Shown: in pieces, positions 30,601 to 43,546 of the stretch
How the letters are laid out: each line of letters begins with the position of its first letter
Numbering within the stretch: the stretch's first letter is position 1
Source: Madurella fahalii
Taxonomy: Eukaryota; Ascomycota; Sordariomycetes; Sordariales
DNA: 64,000 nucleotides
Direction of reading: 5' to 3'
NCBI GenBank assembly: GCA_029876055.1
Contig: CM056878.1
Location: 124,001 to 188,000 of the forward strand
Notes under the pieces: generated by a model
The model's input: the letters and a program-made list of their open reading frames with translations, nothing else
Database searches by the model: none
What the model was told of the DNA's origin: nothing
Translations under genes and position numbers: made by a program

Positions 30601-32900
30601 GCCACCAGTAGGGTAGTTGTTATCCCTGCCAATGACATTCAAGGCCGCAGTTGATTTGATAGACACCGTACACGTACGTTTATACCGGGAGTCCCTCTCC
30701 CAGCTCCTGCCGCATCGGGCAACTGCCGCATCGGCTGTCCCTCGGTTACTTCAGTAATTACTGTAACACAAAGCTCACAGCGACCGCCCAAAGGCAGTGT
30801 CTTTGATTAGATGATGTATACGCGATCAAAACAACTTAAGCAGGGGGAACCGGATGTATCCAACGGTTGGTACCACTGCGTCTGGCCAGCTGTACGGAGT
30901 CTACGAAGTACTGTAGTACCATCACCGCGTCCTTTGTTTGTTGACCGGCGCTGAATATCTGTTCCATAATGTCTTCCATGGCCGATTAGTTGGCAAGATC
31001 CCGGGCAGCGGATTGCGATTCAATTTCGCATTGGAACTCAATGAACAGCTCGAGTTGGTTTGATCCTATCACAAACTGCCCTGCTACATGGTAGAGTTAG
31101 ATACATCCAATTTCTTGCTGGTAGACGATTAAGCCTAAAATAAAATAATGCACTCACTGTGCAAGGTTGGGGATCGGCGATCAATCTAGAGCCTGCCTAA
31201 AGGAATTTGATGCCCACTGGCTCAGTACCTTGCCCTCCTTACCTTGGGAAGGCTTCTGGCCAGAACCGAGATGTACTTCTTGTTATGATCGCTTGATCAT
31301 AGAAATTACTCCAGCTCTATACGTGGTTCTGCTTCACTATCCAACACTTGGCATTTCGAGGGTCCTCTAACAGTTAATTGTAAACAAGGGACATAGATTT
31401 GAAGCCGTGGCGATGTATGATGAAACCCGTCCATTCCTCGAAAAACCGACTGAGCTCCATAACCCAGTTACTTAGTATGAGGGAGGGAGAGCCCTAGTCA
31501 TTATCTGACCTTACTATCCACCACTAACAGTATTTGGTACGATAACGCTCAGCTGGGCATAACGACGACCCGGAGAGTCATTTTTATGCATAGCCGGACA
31601 ACATAGGAGAATTATCCAAGTTAACATTTACTAGCACTAGGCTCGAGTTTTAATGGTTAGCAATATTATCATCGAGCCAGCCACCTTCTCTTTTCTCTCT
31701 CCCGCATAGCCAATACTGCCCCCTGTGCTAGAAATAAGAAATGAACATCTGGCACCGTTGCGTGGTGTAATCATAGTTCTGCCTCGGCTGTGTCACGGCG
31801 GCGCGTACGACGCATGGCTACGACCTAATTACCCCTGTGTTGAGGCATTCTCGGGTATCTCCCGTTGTCGAGACAAGGCTTCCGGGGTTGTATTCTGGAG
31901 CATCAACCCGCTCCCCAAATGACGCCCGGTCTGTGTACAGAGTGCTGTTTGCTGGGAAAGTTCGGTGCCTAACATCACATGGCGCAATGCTATGTAGGAT
32001 AAGCTCTTGCAGTCTATAGCAACTTAGAACATGAATGGACTATGTAAACTACGTATCACCCGATCATCCCCCGGAATCCAGAATTTAGGTCTAAACCCAG
32101 TAACTGGTTCAACCCAGCCGCCAGCGAGACGGGTATCAGCTTCCATATCAAAAGCCCACCTGAGCTCCGATTTGAGCTCGTCTAATTGGAACCTGGTGTC
32201 CCCCGAATCTCAGCTTCCCTGCACACGAAGCCGGGCAAAACAAATGTTACGTGGCCCTGTCAAAGGCACAGACCTGCCTGTGTATGCGGCCGAGGCCGAA
32301 TTGGAAGCGGTGATGCGGCCGCAATTGAACCGAGACGAAATCGGTACCAAAGTAAGGTACCCTTATCAGCCACGTAACGGAAGAAGAGAAATCTACGCCC
32401 AATACAGCCCGAAAACCAACCGTGGACAGATTTAGAGAAAATGTATCGCTTTCAGAATGCTCAAGGCTGAGTAGACCGGTTTATTGTGCACGAGAAGAAA
32501 GGTAGCGGCAAGCTAAGGCGCAAGAAGCGATATGGAAAACGATGGCTGACTTATGCCTATAGGGGGATAGGACACAAGATAACCTCAGAAAATACATCAT
32601 ATACGTATGCGTAAACCACTAATGGATCGGGTGCCCATCATGCATCAAGAGCTAACATAGAACCGAGTGTACCTTCGGTGGTTATCAAGAGGCCCGGAAT
32701 ATTATTGATGCGAACCCGTCTGGCAACCACCTCGCAGCTGCTGCTGGAGGGGGTGTGGGGGAAGGAGGACAAAACGACCTGGAGGGAGGCAGTTTGTTCA
32801 GCAGACAACTCATTGGCTGACGGCTAAAGGAACTCGTCATCCACCATCACTGGCCTGATCAACTACAGGAAGGGCGGAATGACGGCCTGGAAAGAGTGTC
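30601..32900. other. gene-free A/T-richer core of the 12.2-kb divergent spacer
   Basis: Composition shifts to near balance and stops are frequent in all frames. CA and TG dinucleotides remain common by eye, so it does not look like heavily RIP-mutated repeat DNA. No transposase, reverse transcriptase or terminal repeat was recognised. Confidence 0.45.
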
Positions 32901-35900
32901 GGGTACAGGACAGGCAGCCGCCGGAAAGGCTAATCAACACCCCCGGGGCGGCGGCTTCCAGAATTCCTCCCGGCGGGTCGCTGTGCCCGATACTGCCCCG
33001 GACACGATCGGATTGAACCATCGGAGGACCGTGCTTCCTTGGTTGGCCTGCTCATTCTTGGCCGGTGCTGAGTTAACAGTAACAGCCCATATGGCCACTC
33101 GAATGGAACCATGACGTCCGCGGGACGCTGGGATTTTGGGAGGGGGGGAGATTGGAGAGTTTGTTGTGCCGTTTTGTTGCATGTACATTACATTACGCCC
33201 CAGTCCCTCTGCGCATCGTAAGCCCGAGACGTCTCAGGACCAATGTTAGTTCGAGAACAACCTGGGCGCAGGCTCGATATCCTTTCGACGCCGTGCAGAC
33301 GAAGGGGTTTGAATGGCAAGATGATGACAAACAATCATCGTTCGGCACTGCGCCTTTGATCATCCGACGGGTCGTCAGAGCTAGAGTGGCGGATGGATGG
33401 TCGAGAAACACAAGCGATGCAGTCATGGTTACCGAGATACAAACCGCCGACGGCCATTTGACGGATCGGACGACCTGAGATTGATTCGTGCGCAGTTTTT
33501 TTCTTGACGGTCAAATAACTTACCAAACGCTAGTTGACTGCTGTGCACGCAACCGAGGGATGTCCACACCGTTGACTTGGGGCGGGGCACAAGCACGATT
33601 GATTCCCTGTGCTCCGCACTATTGCGTGTGACTAGCGCGAGTAAAGGCGTCAGCAGCACTGGTTCGCTGGCGGCCCAGGCGGAGAGTGTAAGGGAACCAG
33701 GGCGTCTCATGCTCCGTGTCCCTTCGTGTGACCCGATTGGATTCTGGAGGCCAACGTGGGCTGCGGTGAGAAAAGGGTCTGAATGCTTTTCTTGGCCAAG
33801 GTTGATCGGGGCCACTGAGCCATTCCATTCTGCACTGTGCTGCGGTTGGAATGAAAACGGATGCGCGTCCGCAGACTGGGCTGGTCAGTTTTTTGTGGTG
33901 ACCTCCCCTTGAGCCTTGCAGAGCGCTGCCCCCCTTTCGTAACCGTGGGTGGCCGGCGGGACGTCGCTGGCCGATCCTCCATCGCTAGGGGCCCTGCAGC
34001 AGCTGAAAGCCACGGGAATTGCCAAAGTCGGTCGTTGGCTAACGGAGAAAGGCCCGCAAATGCACCTGCCGTCAGCCGGACGGCCGGTGTTGGTGGGCGG
34101 CGGCGGCGGCTGTTTCGTCATCCCCTTCACAGCCATTGGTGGCTGAAGCTGCGTGTTGATCTCTCCATCCCTCAACTGAGAAAACAGTCTCTGAACTTAC
34201 CAACAAGCTGCCGCCCACACAGTTTGCAAGAACAGGGGGTTTGACACCGGGACAAAAGCGCGCGGCGACTGGTGAGCGTTCAGACTTACTCTCTCGCGCA
34301 TCTTCATAAGCGAGGTGCCGAAAGGTAAGGTTTGAGGAGAATGACTCGAAACTGTTTTATCGGCTCAGGTGAAAAGGTGCTGGCTAACTCGTTTTTTCTT
34401 TTCTTCTTTCCTCCCTCCCTGACAGGGATTGCATTATGGGCTGACTGCACCGAGAGTGCTTTGTGGCCCGACGGCTGCTCCTGATCAACAACGGCTTGGA
34501 TGCATCATCCTCCCGCGCCTTGTGACCCGCGCCCTGTCTCGGCGCCAATTACTACAATTAAGACAGAGTGTTGGCCGAGGCTGGAAGTTGGATGGATTAT
34601 GGAATCTGGCACTATCTCTGTTCCGTGACAATAATCCGCGCATTTCGCATGCAGCGGGGACGGACCGGTCCAATGAGAGCTCCCGAGTCGTCAAAACGGC
34701 TCAAGAATGGGTGGCCGAGCAACACAAGGAATCGGCTATACCTGCTGCCGAATTGACGCTGGCCCTGCAGTGTGTTCCGTATTGGTTTAATCATTTGGTC
34801 ACGGCTCTTGGTCGACCGACACAACTGCGTACCCACCCTGGCAAGACTCTTGTTCCCAACCTTCTTCGGCCTGGCTCCAGAAGAGGGCAGCATTCTGCCT
34901 GGCATTCGGCCGCGTGTCCAATCAGTCGGTTGCAAAAGGTCGCAGCGCAAAAAATAGCATCGGCGTTCCCACGGTTGCAGGCTTAGGCTGGGTTGGCATC
35001 TGAGCGACATAATACCTATCGTTTGCGTCGCCGTTGGCCCGTCGGGCGAGGCCCGCCAAAACACTGCCGACGGCTTGGATGCCCTGACAGGACCGGACGC
35101 CGGGTTGCAGCAGCAGGACTCCCGAGAATAAAAACCATTTGATGCCTGGGCATCCGGACGCACGACCCTCAAACGGGCAACCGGATCCCCAAAGATCCAA
35201 GGTAACGACTGTCATGCGAAGGCGAGGCGACGGATGCAGGTCTGGTGGCCTGGTCTGGCGTCATTGGGAGAGCGGCGGGTGGTGTTTCGATATCTTGTGC
35301 GACTCTGTTTCACTACCATCCGTCCGCCTGTTTTAGGCTCTCACACCCAGTTGCCGGCAGCACTAACTGCAACGTACCTGTGTACGCAGCCACTCATTTG
35401 TCGGTTTGTCTTTTGCTCAATGCACATACGGTAAGGACTCCGCACGCACCTCTCGCTTGATACGATCGACCCGCGGGCGAGCTATGGCGAACCCGTCGTG
35501 TTCGTGAATCGCTACGGTGTCTCGGACGCCCGTTTCGCGACGCAGCTGCCGGCGGATCACATAGGTTGCGCCAGCTAACAACCCACGCCTGACTGAAAAT
35601 GAAGGGCGGGAAGGGTTGGAAAACGGGAAAGGAAAAAAAAAATAAAATATAAAAAATAAAAAGGGGAAAAATAAAAATAAAAAATAAGTGAAAATCACCG
35701 CAGCCTTGTCTGGCCTTTGGCTATGACATGGCTGCGCCGTCGTCGGGAAACAGGAGCCGATGATTTAGTGGCGATCCAACCGCAACACTGACTGGACGCT
35801 CAGCATCTGCAATATCCCAGACTTCCGGCTCATGTTGGCGGAGAGATGTGATTGCCGTGTGTTCCGCAAAGCGTCATCCTTGTTGGTTAGCATCCCCGGT

Positions 35901-38900
35901 GCAGGCACCCTGTCCCGCCCTTCAGGCGAAGGCGAAACTGTAGGGAGAACTGAGGGATCAGAAAACGAGAATTTTGTTACCTCCTGTTCTCGGGTGTTGT
36001 GTGCTGAGTACGTGTGGGAAGGGTCCCCTGTGCCACGCCTTCGCTGGTTGGCCAACCGACGGCCGAATCCAAGAATTCATCGTGGTGGCTGCGGCTAGCA
36101 CAGCCATTGGATTCGCACTGTGGACTGGTCTGGATGCAGCTCTGGATTGGACCTTCAAGGAAGCCGAGAGCGTCAGTTTTCGACTGCACCCCCGCTCGCG
36201 GCGGGCTCAACCAAGCATATCATACAATACAAAGTACGAAGTGTAGAGGCTGCGCTTTGCTTCGTCACCAAAACCCGACATTGTGGCCCCTCGCAGCCAG
36301 CAGCCCGCTCATTGGGATTCCCGTTCCTTGCCGCTTGGCGGGGGGGCAGGCTTTGCAGTGCACAAGACTTCCCGCGCTGAAGGGCTGCCCGGAGGAAAGG
36401 CCTGGAATTTTCTGATCTTTCCGGAGCTTCCGCCGCGCTGACGGGGCCCACAAGGAAAGCAACCTAGGGGGGCAACTCTGCGAGCTGGACCTTTTCTATC
36501 GAAGTTGGCTGCATGTGGTATGTCTGGGTCTGGATGGGTTTCTTTATGATACCATTCCATGTCACGCTCCACCCGCGTGCGAACGAAAATTGTCAAAGAC
36601 CGAGGGCGGGGTGTGGTCGAGGAAAAAGATGCCAGGCCGCCTTTTGTGGGATCAACATGGGTTGATGCACCGAGTCGGTGCCGCACAGGGGTGGGTGAAG
36701 CAACCTCGTGGCTTGACAACTCCCTTATTAAAACAAAGTTGATGTCGAAGGATCCGATGGGCAAGTCAGACGCTACAGTACTTTGAGTGCCACCAGGAGA
36801 GTAATTACCGAAGCTGGCCTCAGCCTGATGGGCTTATCCTTGCTCTGGCTCTGGCAGTCTGGTAGTTTGGCTGGTGCAGACTAGGCCGATGTCAGAGACA
36901 CTCAGATTTGTTGGCATCCAAGTACGCAGGGAGGTGACGATAACAGGACGCGACAAAGCATGAGATGGGTTTCAGGTGACTTGCCGCTGCGAGTCTCTGT
37001 TCTGCCACTGACGTGGAAGGACAGATCAGGGACAACGTGAATTCTATATGATCGGAATTAACGAGTCGGCGATTGGAACTGCCTCTGCCGACAGGGCCAA
37101 AAGTACGTACAGTACTTTCCACAGATGTTGCAAGAGGCAGCGCCCACCATGCCTGACCATGGGCTTTTATCCGTTTTGGGGTTTGAGCGTGCTTGATTGC
37201 GCTGCGTTTCCCCGCACTGTCCCGCCAGCCTCTTGCACGCCCCCTACCTCCACTATCCAGATAATATGTCGATGCGCAGGGGTAGGGCCACCCATACTCC
37301 TCTCACCCAGAAGACGGGCAGGATATGCGGACGTTTCGTGCACGAGGGTTTTCCGGGCATTATGCGGTTTCCGGGACAAAAGAGGCTTGCACCTCCGGGC
37401 GTTGCTGGGCAATAGAGGGGCTTTGCGTTGGATGGGGCAGCGTGTTGATCCCAGTGCATCTCACGAAGCTGCCAATAAAAGAAACGCTGCGTACTGTGCG
37501 GCATGATCCCAATTCTAGCGTCAAAACGGACCTGGCATCCTTCGCCCAGCACCCATACACTTTGTCCAGTCGTGTCGTCAAACTTATCACTGCGCCATGG
37601 AACTAGGCCGGCGGCGACCACCCTCCAAAGAGCCCAAGCCCGGACCAGACCAAACATAGTTTCGCAGCCTGCGCCATCCAGGCGGATCAGCTCCAACAAG
37701 GAAACCGACTCTCACGGTTCGCTGCCTTCCGCTTTGGGTCAAATCCTCAGCGTTGAGACGGCGTGCGGTTCTTTTTTTGCCTCCCCAAGGGATAGACGGC
37801 CGAGACATCCACCAGGGAAGCCAAGCCCGAGACGCATCTTTTGCTGGGACCGACACGGCTGGATCCACTGAGAGTCGGACAACCGTTGACTTTGACGCCT
37901 CGTGTTCGAAGGGCGTAAAGGGGCAAAGGGATAGGGAATGGGCGAGCAGTAGTGGTGGAGTGTTCAGGCAGGTACCAGAGTTCCAACCCCACGAGTTAGC
38001 GGACGCGAACCAAGGTACTGTACAGTATGACCAGCATGTCACTCTTTACGGATGCTTGCGGTCTGCCTCCGTTTTCCGAGCGTCAATTGTGTGGCCGTTG
38101 ATCCCTGCCAATCAATTTGAGTGGCTCACTACTCCGTCCGGATGCCCTCTCACTCTCTGGGTCCCCACTGATCGTTGGCGTCTCGGCGTCACACCCAAGC
38201 AACGAAGGGGTTTCCGTGTTTTACACCGATGTGTACCTGTGTGTTAAGAAACTAAAATCCCCCTCGGCACCAAAGCACGCTTGTGATAAGCCTCCGCCCG
38301 TGGGCATTATTGGAAGCTTCGATTGTTTGTTGTTTGGCGGGCGGCCTCTGCTACTGACTTGTAGTTTTACCCTATGCTGACTACAGAGCCCGTTGCGGTC
38401 GTGCCGAGCCTGGTGACGGCGGAAATGAGGTAGTAGGAGGAAGAGAAGCCAGACCGCCGCCCTAGCTCGGCGCTCAATCAGTGGCAACCCTGCCAATCCC
38501 ATGGGCAAAGAATGTGGTGCAAAGAAACTCGCAGAAAGCCGACCTGAGAATAAAAGAAGACATGGCGCTAAACCGCAATGAAACACGGTCCCTCACTGAT
38601 GGCTTGGAAAATGGGGAATCGATTTTTGGGCCTAAGCGAGGAATCAACTGGCTGGATTGGCCCGGCGGGGCGGTTTTGTGCATCTGGTGGCCACCTGAAG
38701 GCTCATCCATCCGGGGTACGTACCGCTTGCTAAGTACCCAGGTACAGTCTTGCAAGCGGCCAAGGAGCTTGCAACGACCGCGGCGGCACAGCGCCCCTTG
38801 CACCGCACCAGACAACGATGCCGACCAGGGACAAAGTAAATTAGCAGCATTTGCGGCGACCAGGACTAAGACGCAGCGACGCACCTACGCAACCACCACA

Positions 38901-39909
38901 TGGATGGGCAACGGTATGGATGTTTTCACTGTATGGGGATCTTCCTCCCCCATTGTGACTCTTCTTCCTCCTCTCCCTCTCCCTCCTTGCACTTCTCACC
39001 TGAAGTTTCCTGAAGCGGTCCGATCTCGCCGCCGCCGCCGCTCTGCCCTCTATCGTCATCCCTCGTCGACGGGCCCATTGCGTGCCGTGACGGGCAGGCG
39101 GAAACCACCCTGACACGACCCGCCCGCAGTCTCGGGCTGCTTCGACAACTGACAAAGACAAGTCTCGAGGATATTAAGAAGGCCAGCCCGAGCAGAGCTC
39201 CTACAATTGATGCCGCTGCGGGACCGGGGCAACCCCACACAAAGGAAGCCCCTTGACAGCTCCAGAACCAGACTGGAAGGCTCTCGCGGCCCTCAGCGCA
39301 AGCAACAGAGTCTGCCTACGTGACCTCTGTGGCCGCACATCCAACGTTGGCTGCTGGACGGTACATATCGAGCCGACTGGGGCTTTCTCGATTCGTTGTC
39401 ATCCACTTGTTCGTTGTGACCGGCAACTCTAAAGGGCCGTCCAGTCGCTGGACAGAACGGACGCTGTGCTTGGGGCTTTACTCTAACGGCCTGGTAAGCC
39501 ATCATTACTGTAGTATGCGTGCTGGGATGGAAATCGAAGCGCACCTTGCTAAAGTTGACGTGTGATAGTTTTGTGGCAGGATTGGGATCTTCATCAGAAC
39601 GCTTCCCCGCCGCACCTTCCGGGCCCGGTACTGTTACCGTTGCGAACGCCGCGTGAATTTCGGATGGCGGATGTGAGCAAAGGAAGGAAGGAGAAGGACT
39701 CGACCACTTGAGTGTATACATTTGGAAGGCACACCTGCCGCCGGCCTCGCTTCACCCCCCCACCTTCCACGAATCTCTCAACTCGTACCTTCAGGTTTTC
39801 TGCGGCAGCAGGCACCGAGCCTGGCAGAACGGGTCAGCTGAGGCGGTGATTTCTGCTTGAGATTCCCTCCCTCAATGCTTCTCGGCCAGCGAGGATCCTG
39901 CCTGCGCCC
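32901..39909. other. gene-free right part of the 12.2-kb divergent spacer, upstream of CLG1-type gene
   Basis: GC-rich DNA with many short open frames but no recognised domain. At 35635-35690 there is an A-rich low-complexity stretch (A/T runs with interspersed G). A C/T-rich tract near 38945-38996 resembles the pyrimidine stretches of filamentous-fungal promoters and could mark the transcription start region of the cyclin gene, implying a leader of roughly 1 kb (inference). Confidence 0.45.
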
Positions 39910-42114
39910 ATGTATTCGATTGCGATTCGTACCAACCCGACCCCGACCCCGACCCCGACCGTCTTCCCCTCCCCTCCTTCGCCTGCAGGCTCGTCGCTGT
40001 GCTATAATACTCGTGCAAGCGGCCTCTGGACGCCGCCCGCAGACGAAAACATGGGGACAAAGTACGAGATGCCCCATATGGCCTCGTGCGAGAACTACCA
40101 CGCTCGCCAACCCTCTCTCTGCGCGCCCTCGATGGCGGCCTCGGACCGTTGGCGGCCCGCGCTCAACGAACGGGAAGCCCCCAACGAGCAGATATTCCAT
40201 CCAACCTCGCGATACCCCGCAGCGTCGCAAAATCACACGCAAGCCATGTCCGCCGCAGGCACTCGACCACCTGCTCCCCCCAGCGACTTGCCTGCCGCCC
40301 CGTTGCGACAGTTGGCACCGCATCAAACCGCCGCCGCAATCTCTCCAAGCTCGGCACGCACGCTGGTCGAGAACGAGCAAAGTGGAGATGCAAAGATGAC
40401 GCTGCACAGCCTAAACATTCCAGAGCGCATCAGTCCCAACGGGGGGAGCCTGGCTGACCTCCTGGCCGAGGTCACGGCGCTCCTCTGGTTCCAGACCACC
40501 AGGATCGTGGAAAAGGCGGGAAAGATGCACACGCTTCCGCCAAACACGCCGGTCCAGCCTCTGGCGAGCAGCGCCGTCGCCAGCCAACACTTTAAAAAGT
40601 GGGTCTTGACCATGCTGACAACCACCCAAGTCACGCAAAATGTGGCGGTCCTCGCTTTGCTCTACATTTACCGGCTCAAGATGGCGAATCCGACAGTCAA
40701 GGGCCGGCCGGGAAGTGAGTTTCGGCTGCTCACTGTGGCACTGATGCTAGGCAACAAGTTCTTGGACGACAACACATATACGAACAAGACGTGGGCCGAT
40801 GTGTCGTACATCTCAGTCACCGAGATCCACGTTATGGAAGTTGAGTTCCTCAGCAATATGCGGTATAGCCTATTGGTCACCGAGGCCGAGTGGGACCAGT
40901 GGCTCGACAGGTTGAAGGGGTTTTGGCGTTACCTGGAGCTGGCGCAACGAGCCGTGTCGTCGTCGCCTTCTCCACTCCTAATCCCGTCTCCCACAGCCCG
41001 GACCTTGGCCTCCCCGTTGCCTTCCCCGACAGGCTCGCTCAACAACCGGCCCTCGCCCAATCTGGGTCCTGTTCCCAACGGGAATGGAGCGCACAACTGG
41101 CCGGCATCATATAGCGGAAGCAATGCAGTGTCGCCGCTAGCCCTGAAGCCCGAGCCGCAGTTGTTGTTTAGAAAGCGAAGTTCTCCTGATCAAGCGGGCT
41201 CGGCCGAGCCGCCCGCCAAGCGCGTGAACCGGGCACCTGTCGAACAGGTGAAGCCTTCCGCCCATGTCCCGTCCCAGGCGCTGCGTCAACACCCCTCGGC
41301 TATTCCCCACGCCCAGCCTGTCCCCCAACAGCTGGCCATCTTTCCCGCAGTCACGCAGCGGCCCCCACACGTTGTGCCTCCCGATCAAGCACGCGTGCCG
41401 GTCCCGAGTTTGACGCTCAACACAGCTCAGCCGGCCGCTACCGTACCTGTCACGCAGTCCCAACCTTACGGGTCATCGGCGTACGCACCGCCCCAGGCAT
41501 CGCCATTGTCGTTGCCACCTCTTGTCCCTGGCGTCCGAGCAATGTCGACCGTCTTCCCGACAACAACGTACACGCCTCCACAACCTACCCCGGTAACTTG
41601 TGGAGCGGTGACGCCGACAACCAGCTTTCCCCCGGTGAGCTACGGTACCCCAACAAAGCGCTTGTCACCTCAGAATGCCTTCTCTTCGGGCGTTTCCTAT
41701 GCCGGCTCTTCTCCGCTGGTCGATCCCTTTGGCCACCACATGGCCACGCCGATCGGGAACTCTGGCAGCGCGAGCGGCTTGCACACCCCCATCTCGCACT
41801 CCCCGTCGGTTTACTTGCAGCAGCGAAACAGTCCGTACCGACCTGTTCGGCACGTCAGCACGCTTCTCTACCCTCCGCCCTCGGCGTTCCTTGAGCAGTA
41901 CCACCTACCGAACCCGGTTCTCCCAAACCAGATGCACTACCAGCCGCTAGGCAAGAGGAACGAGTACCGCACGGGAATTCTTCCCGAGTTTGCATTGACC
42001 ACCGCCGATCGGACCCGGCCGGCCCCAGGTGGCCAACATCCATTTCAATCGAGGCAACCTTATCCGCCGCGGCCTACTGGACCCCCTGCCCTGCCCTACA
42101 CGGGGCATTATTGA
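39910..42114 (+). CDS. CLG1: Clg1-type cyclin (Pho85-class cyclin)
   Basis: A single-exon gene of 734 residues. The N-terminal 180 residues are Pro/Ser/Ala-rich. The cyclin box lies at about 180-325, with SLADLLAEVTALLWFQTTRI, VASQHFKKWVLTMLTTTQVT, VAVLALLYIYRLK, LLTVALMLGNKFLDDNTYTNKTWADVSYISVTEIHVMEVEFL and a NMRYSLLVTEAEWDQWL end. The KFLDD(N)xYTNKTWA text is the signature of Pho85-interacting cyclins, and the long Pro/Gln-rich C-terminus is characteristic of Clg1-like members. It should activate a Pho85-type kinase in nutrient, cell-cycle or morphogenesis control. A (CCCGAC)4 repeat encodes the Pro-Thr run at residues 10-16. Internal methionines near residues 48-57 are alternative starts. 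The stop is 1.4 kb from the convergent arrestin gene. Confidence 0.9.
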   Translation: MYSIAIRTNPTPTPTPTVFPSPPSPAGSSLCYNTRASGLWTPPADENMGTKYEMPHMASCENYHARQPSLCAPSMAASDRWRPALNEREAPNEQIFHPTSRYPAASQNHTQAMSAAGTRPPAPPSDLPAAPLRQLAPHQTAAAISPSSARTLVENEQSGDAKMTLHSLNIPERISPNGGSLADLLAEVTALLWFQTTRIVEKAGKMHTLPPNTPVQPLASSAVASQHFKKWVLTMLTTTQVTQNVAVLALLYIYRLKMANPTVKGRPGSEFRLLTVALMLGNKFLDDNTYTNKTWADVSYISVTEIHVMEVEFLSNMRYSLLVTEAEWDQWLDRLKGFWRYLELAQRAVSSSPSPLLIPSPTARTLASPLPSPTGSLNNRPSPNLGPVPNGNGAHNWPASYSGSNAVSPLALKPEPQLLFRKRSSPDQAGSAEPPAKRVNRAPVEQVKPSAHVPSQALRQHPSAIPHAQPVPQQLAIFPAVTQRPPHVVPPDQARVPVPSLTLNTAQPAATVPVTQSQPYGSSAYAPPQASPLSLPPLVPGVRAMSTVFPTTTYTPPQPTPVTCGAVTPTTSFPPVSYGTPTKRLSPQNAFSSGVSYAGSSPLVDPFGHHMATPIGNSGSASGLHTPISHSPSVYLQQRNSPYRPVRHVSTLLYPPPSAFLEQYHLPNPVLPNQMHYQPLGKRNEYRTGILPEFALTTADRTRPAPGGQHPFQSRQPYPPRPTGPPALPYTGHY
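39936..39959. repeat. hexanucleotide repeat (CCCGAC)4 in the cyclin N-terminus
   Basis: Four exact units encode alternating Pro-Thr near the N-terminus of the cyclin. In-frame length changes would alter only this tail. Confidence 0.9.
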
Positions 42115-43546
42115 TTCGAAATATTTGTATTTTTATTAAATTTTGTTAATTCTGCGATGCATATGCATTATTACGGCGTTGGGATTTGTGGGTGATATCG
42201 GCGCAACGATGTGTACTCTAACCTAAACGGCGAGACGATCGGCGTTCTTTTGTTTTCTTTTCTCCTTTCTGTAGCGGGGGGACATCACACGTTGCATTCT
42301 CGGTCGGCATTGTTTTACGTTTTCCGACGGCTCTAGGTTTGAGCACTTCGCTGCTGTTTAGGGACAGCCCACCGGCATCTGCGAGATGAGACTAGGGGAA
42401 TCGCGTTGCCTTATACAAAGAGCTAGCCCTCGACGAGGGCGCCAAAGAATTAACTATCGGTAGCGGCTACAGCTTGCTCGGGTCTTTTCACCTCTGGCCT
42501 GAATTAAGATAAGAAGGGGAAATACATGATGCAGGCCTTTCATGGACCAAAGAGATATAGCGCTATAGGAGCATCCTACTAACCGCATAGCGCCGTACAA
42601 TTAGTAACCCTTAGGCCGCGGATCCTGCTCGTCGTCATAAATCAATGGTAAACGCCTGCAATCCAACGGGTTTGTAAGTCTGGGTGAAGGAGACCACAAA
42701 GACGCCATGTGTCATGAAAGATAGACCAGAATGGATAAGGGGGGAAAAGAAAGAAAAAAAAGAAAAAAAAAATTTGTAAAAATGATGGTAAATTAACTTG
42801 CTGAGACCTGAGTCTGTGAAGACGATGCTTGGTGTCGATGTTTCCGGGACGCGTGTAGCCAGGCGGACTGTGGGGTGGTCTGACAGATGCTTAGACGGGT
42901 TGAAGGAGTAACATGGCTGTATAGAGGGGTTTCTTTCATGATTGCAGATGCCTGCTCTCTCTCGGACGCTCTCGATCCGATTTCCCTAGCCACCTAGGCA
43001 AAGCAGTTTCTTCTTTTTCACCCCCTAGAGCTTCTTACCCCTGAGCAAGACCACGCCGAAGGAATGACGGGGATCAAGCACCTGTCCGAGCGACACACCC
43101 TCTGAAGGAAAAAAAAAACGGCCATACTCGTTACTTCTATTGTATAAGCTATCGGTACTGGAGACAAGTCCATGATGCTGGTATCGTGTCCATCTCGCTA
43201 GGTAGGATATGCTATCGCCCAGAACCACCCCCAACCCCAACGCCGGAGTTTGCATCACAAAGCCGCTTGCCCTGCCATCCAAAACAGCCGCTCCCCGCCG
43301 TCAATTCGTGAGGTATGCCCGGGGTATCGCATCAATTCATGCCAAACCATCCCATGTACCATGCCTGTGTCAGCCCGCCCTTGCCGTCCTGGTGTCATTC
43401 AGCCGTTGAATCCGTGCGTGTGCCCGTCTATGCCCATGCGCCCAAAGACCAAACCAACCAACCAACCAAGCCAACTATACGTTATTAACCAGCCAGGAAG
43501 CAAAACCCTATGCGAAGACCAATGTCTCTATCCAACGGGTATGTAT
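42115..43546. other. convergent intergenic region, no gene seen
   Basis: Lies between the 3' ends of the cyclin (plus) and arrestin (minus) genes. It begins with an A/T-rich stretch at 42117-42175 that probably holds the cyclin poly(A) region, and has an A-rich tract at 42740-42773. No gene was recognised. Confidence 0.5.

Noticed and set aside
38481..39113. 210-codon open frame on the plus strand upstream of the cyclin gene
   Set aside because: No recognisable domain, overlaps the C/T-rich promoter-like tract and competes with open frames on the other strand.
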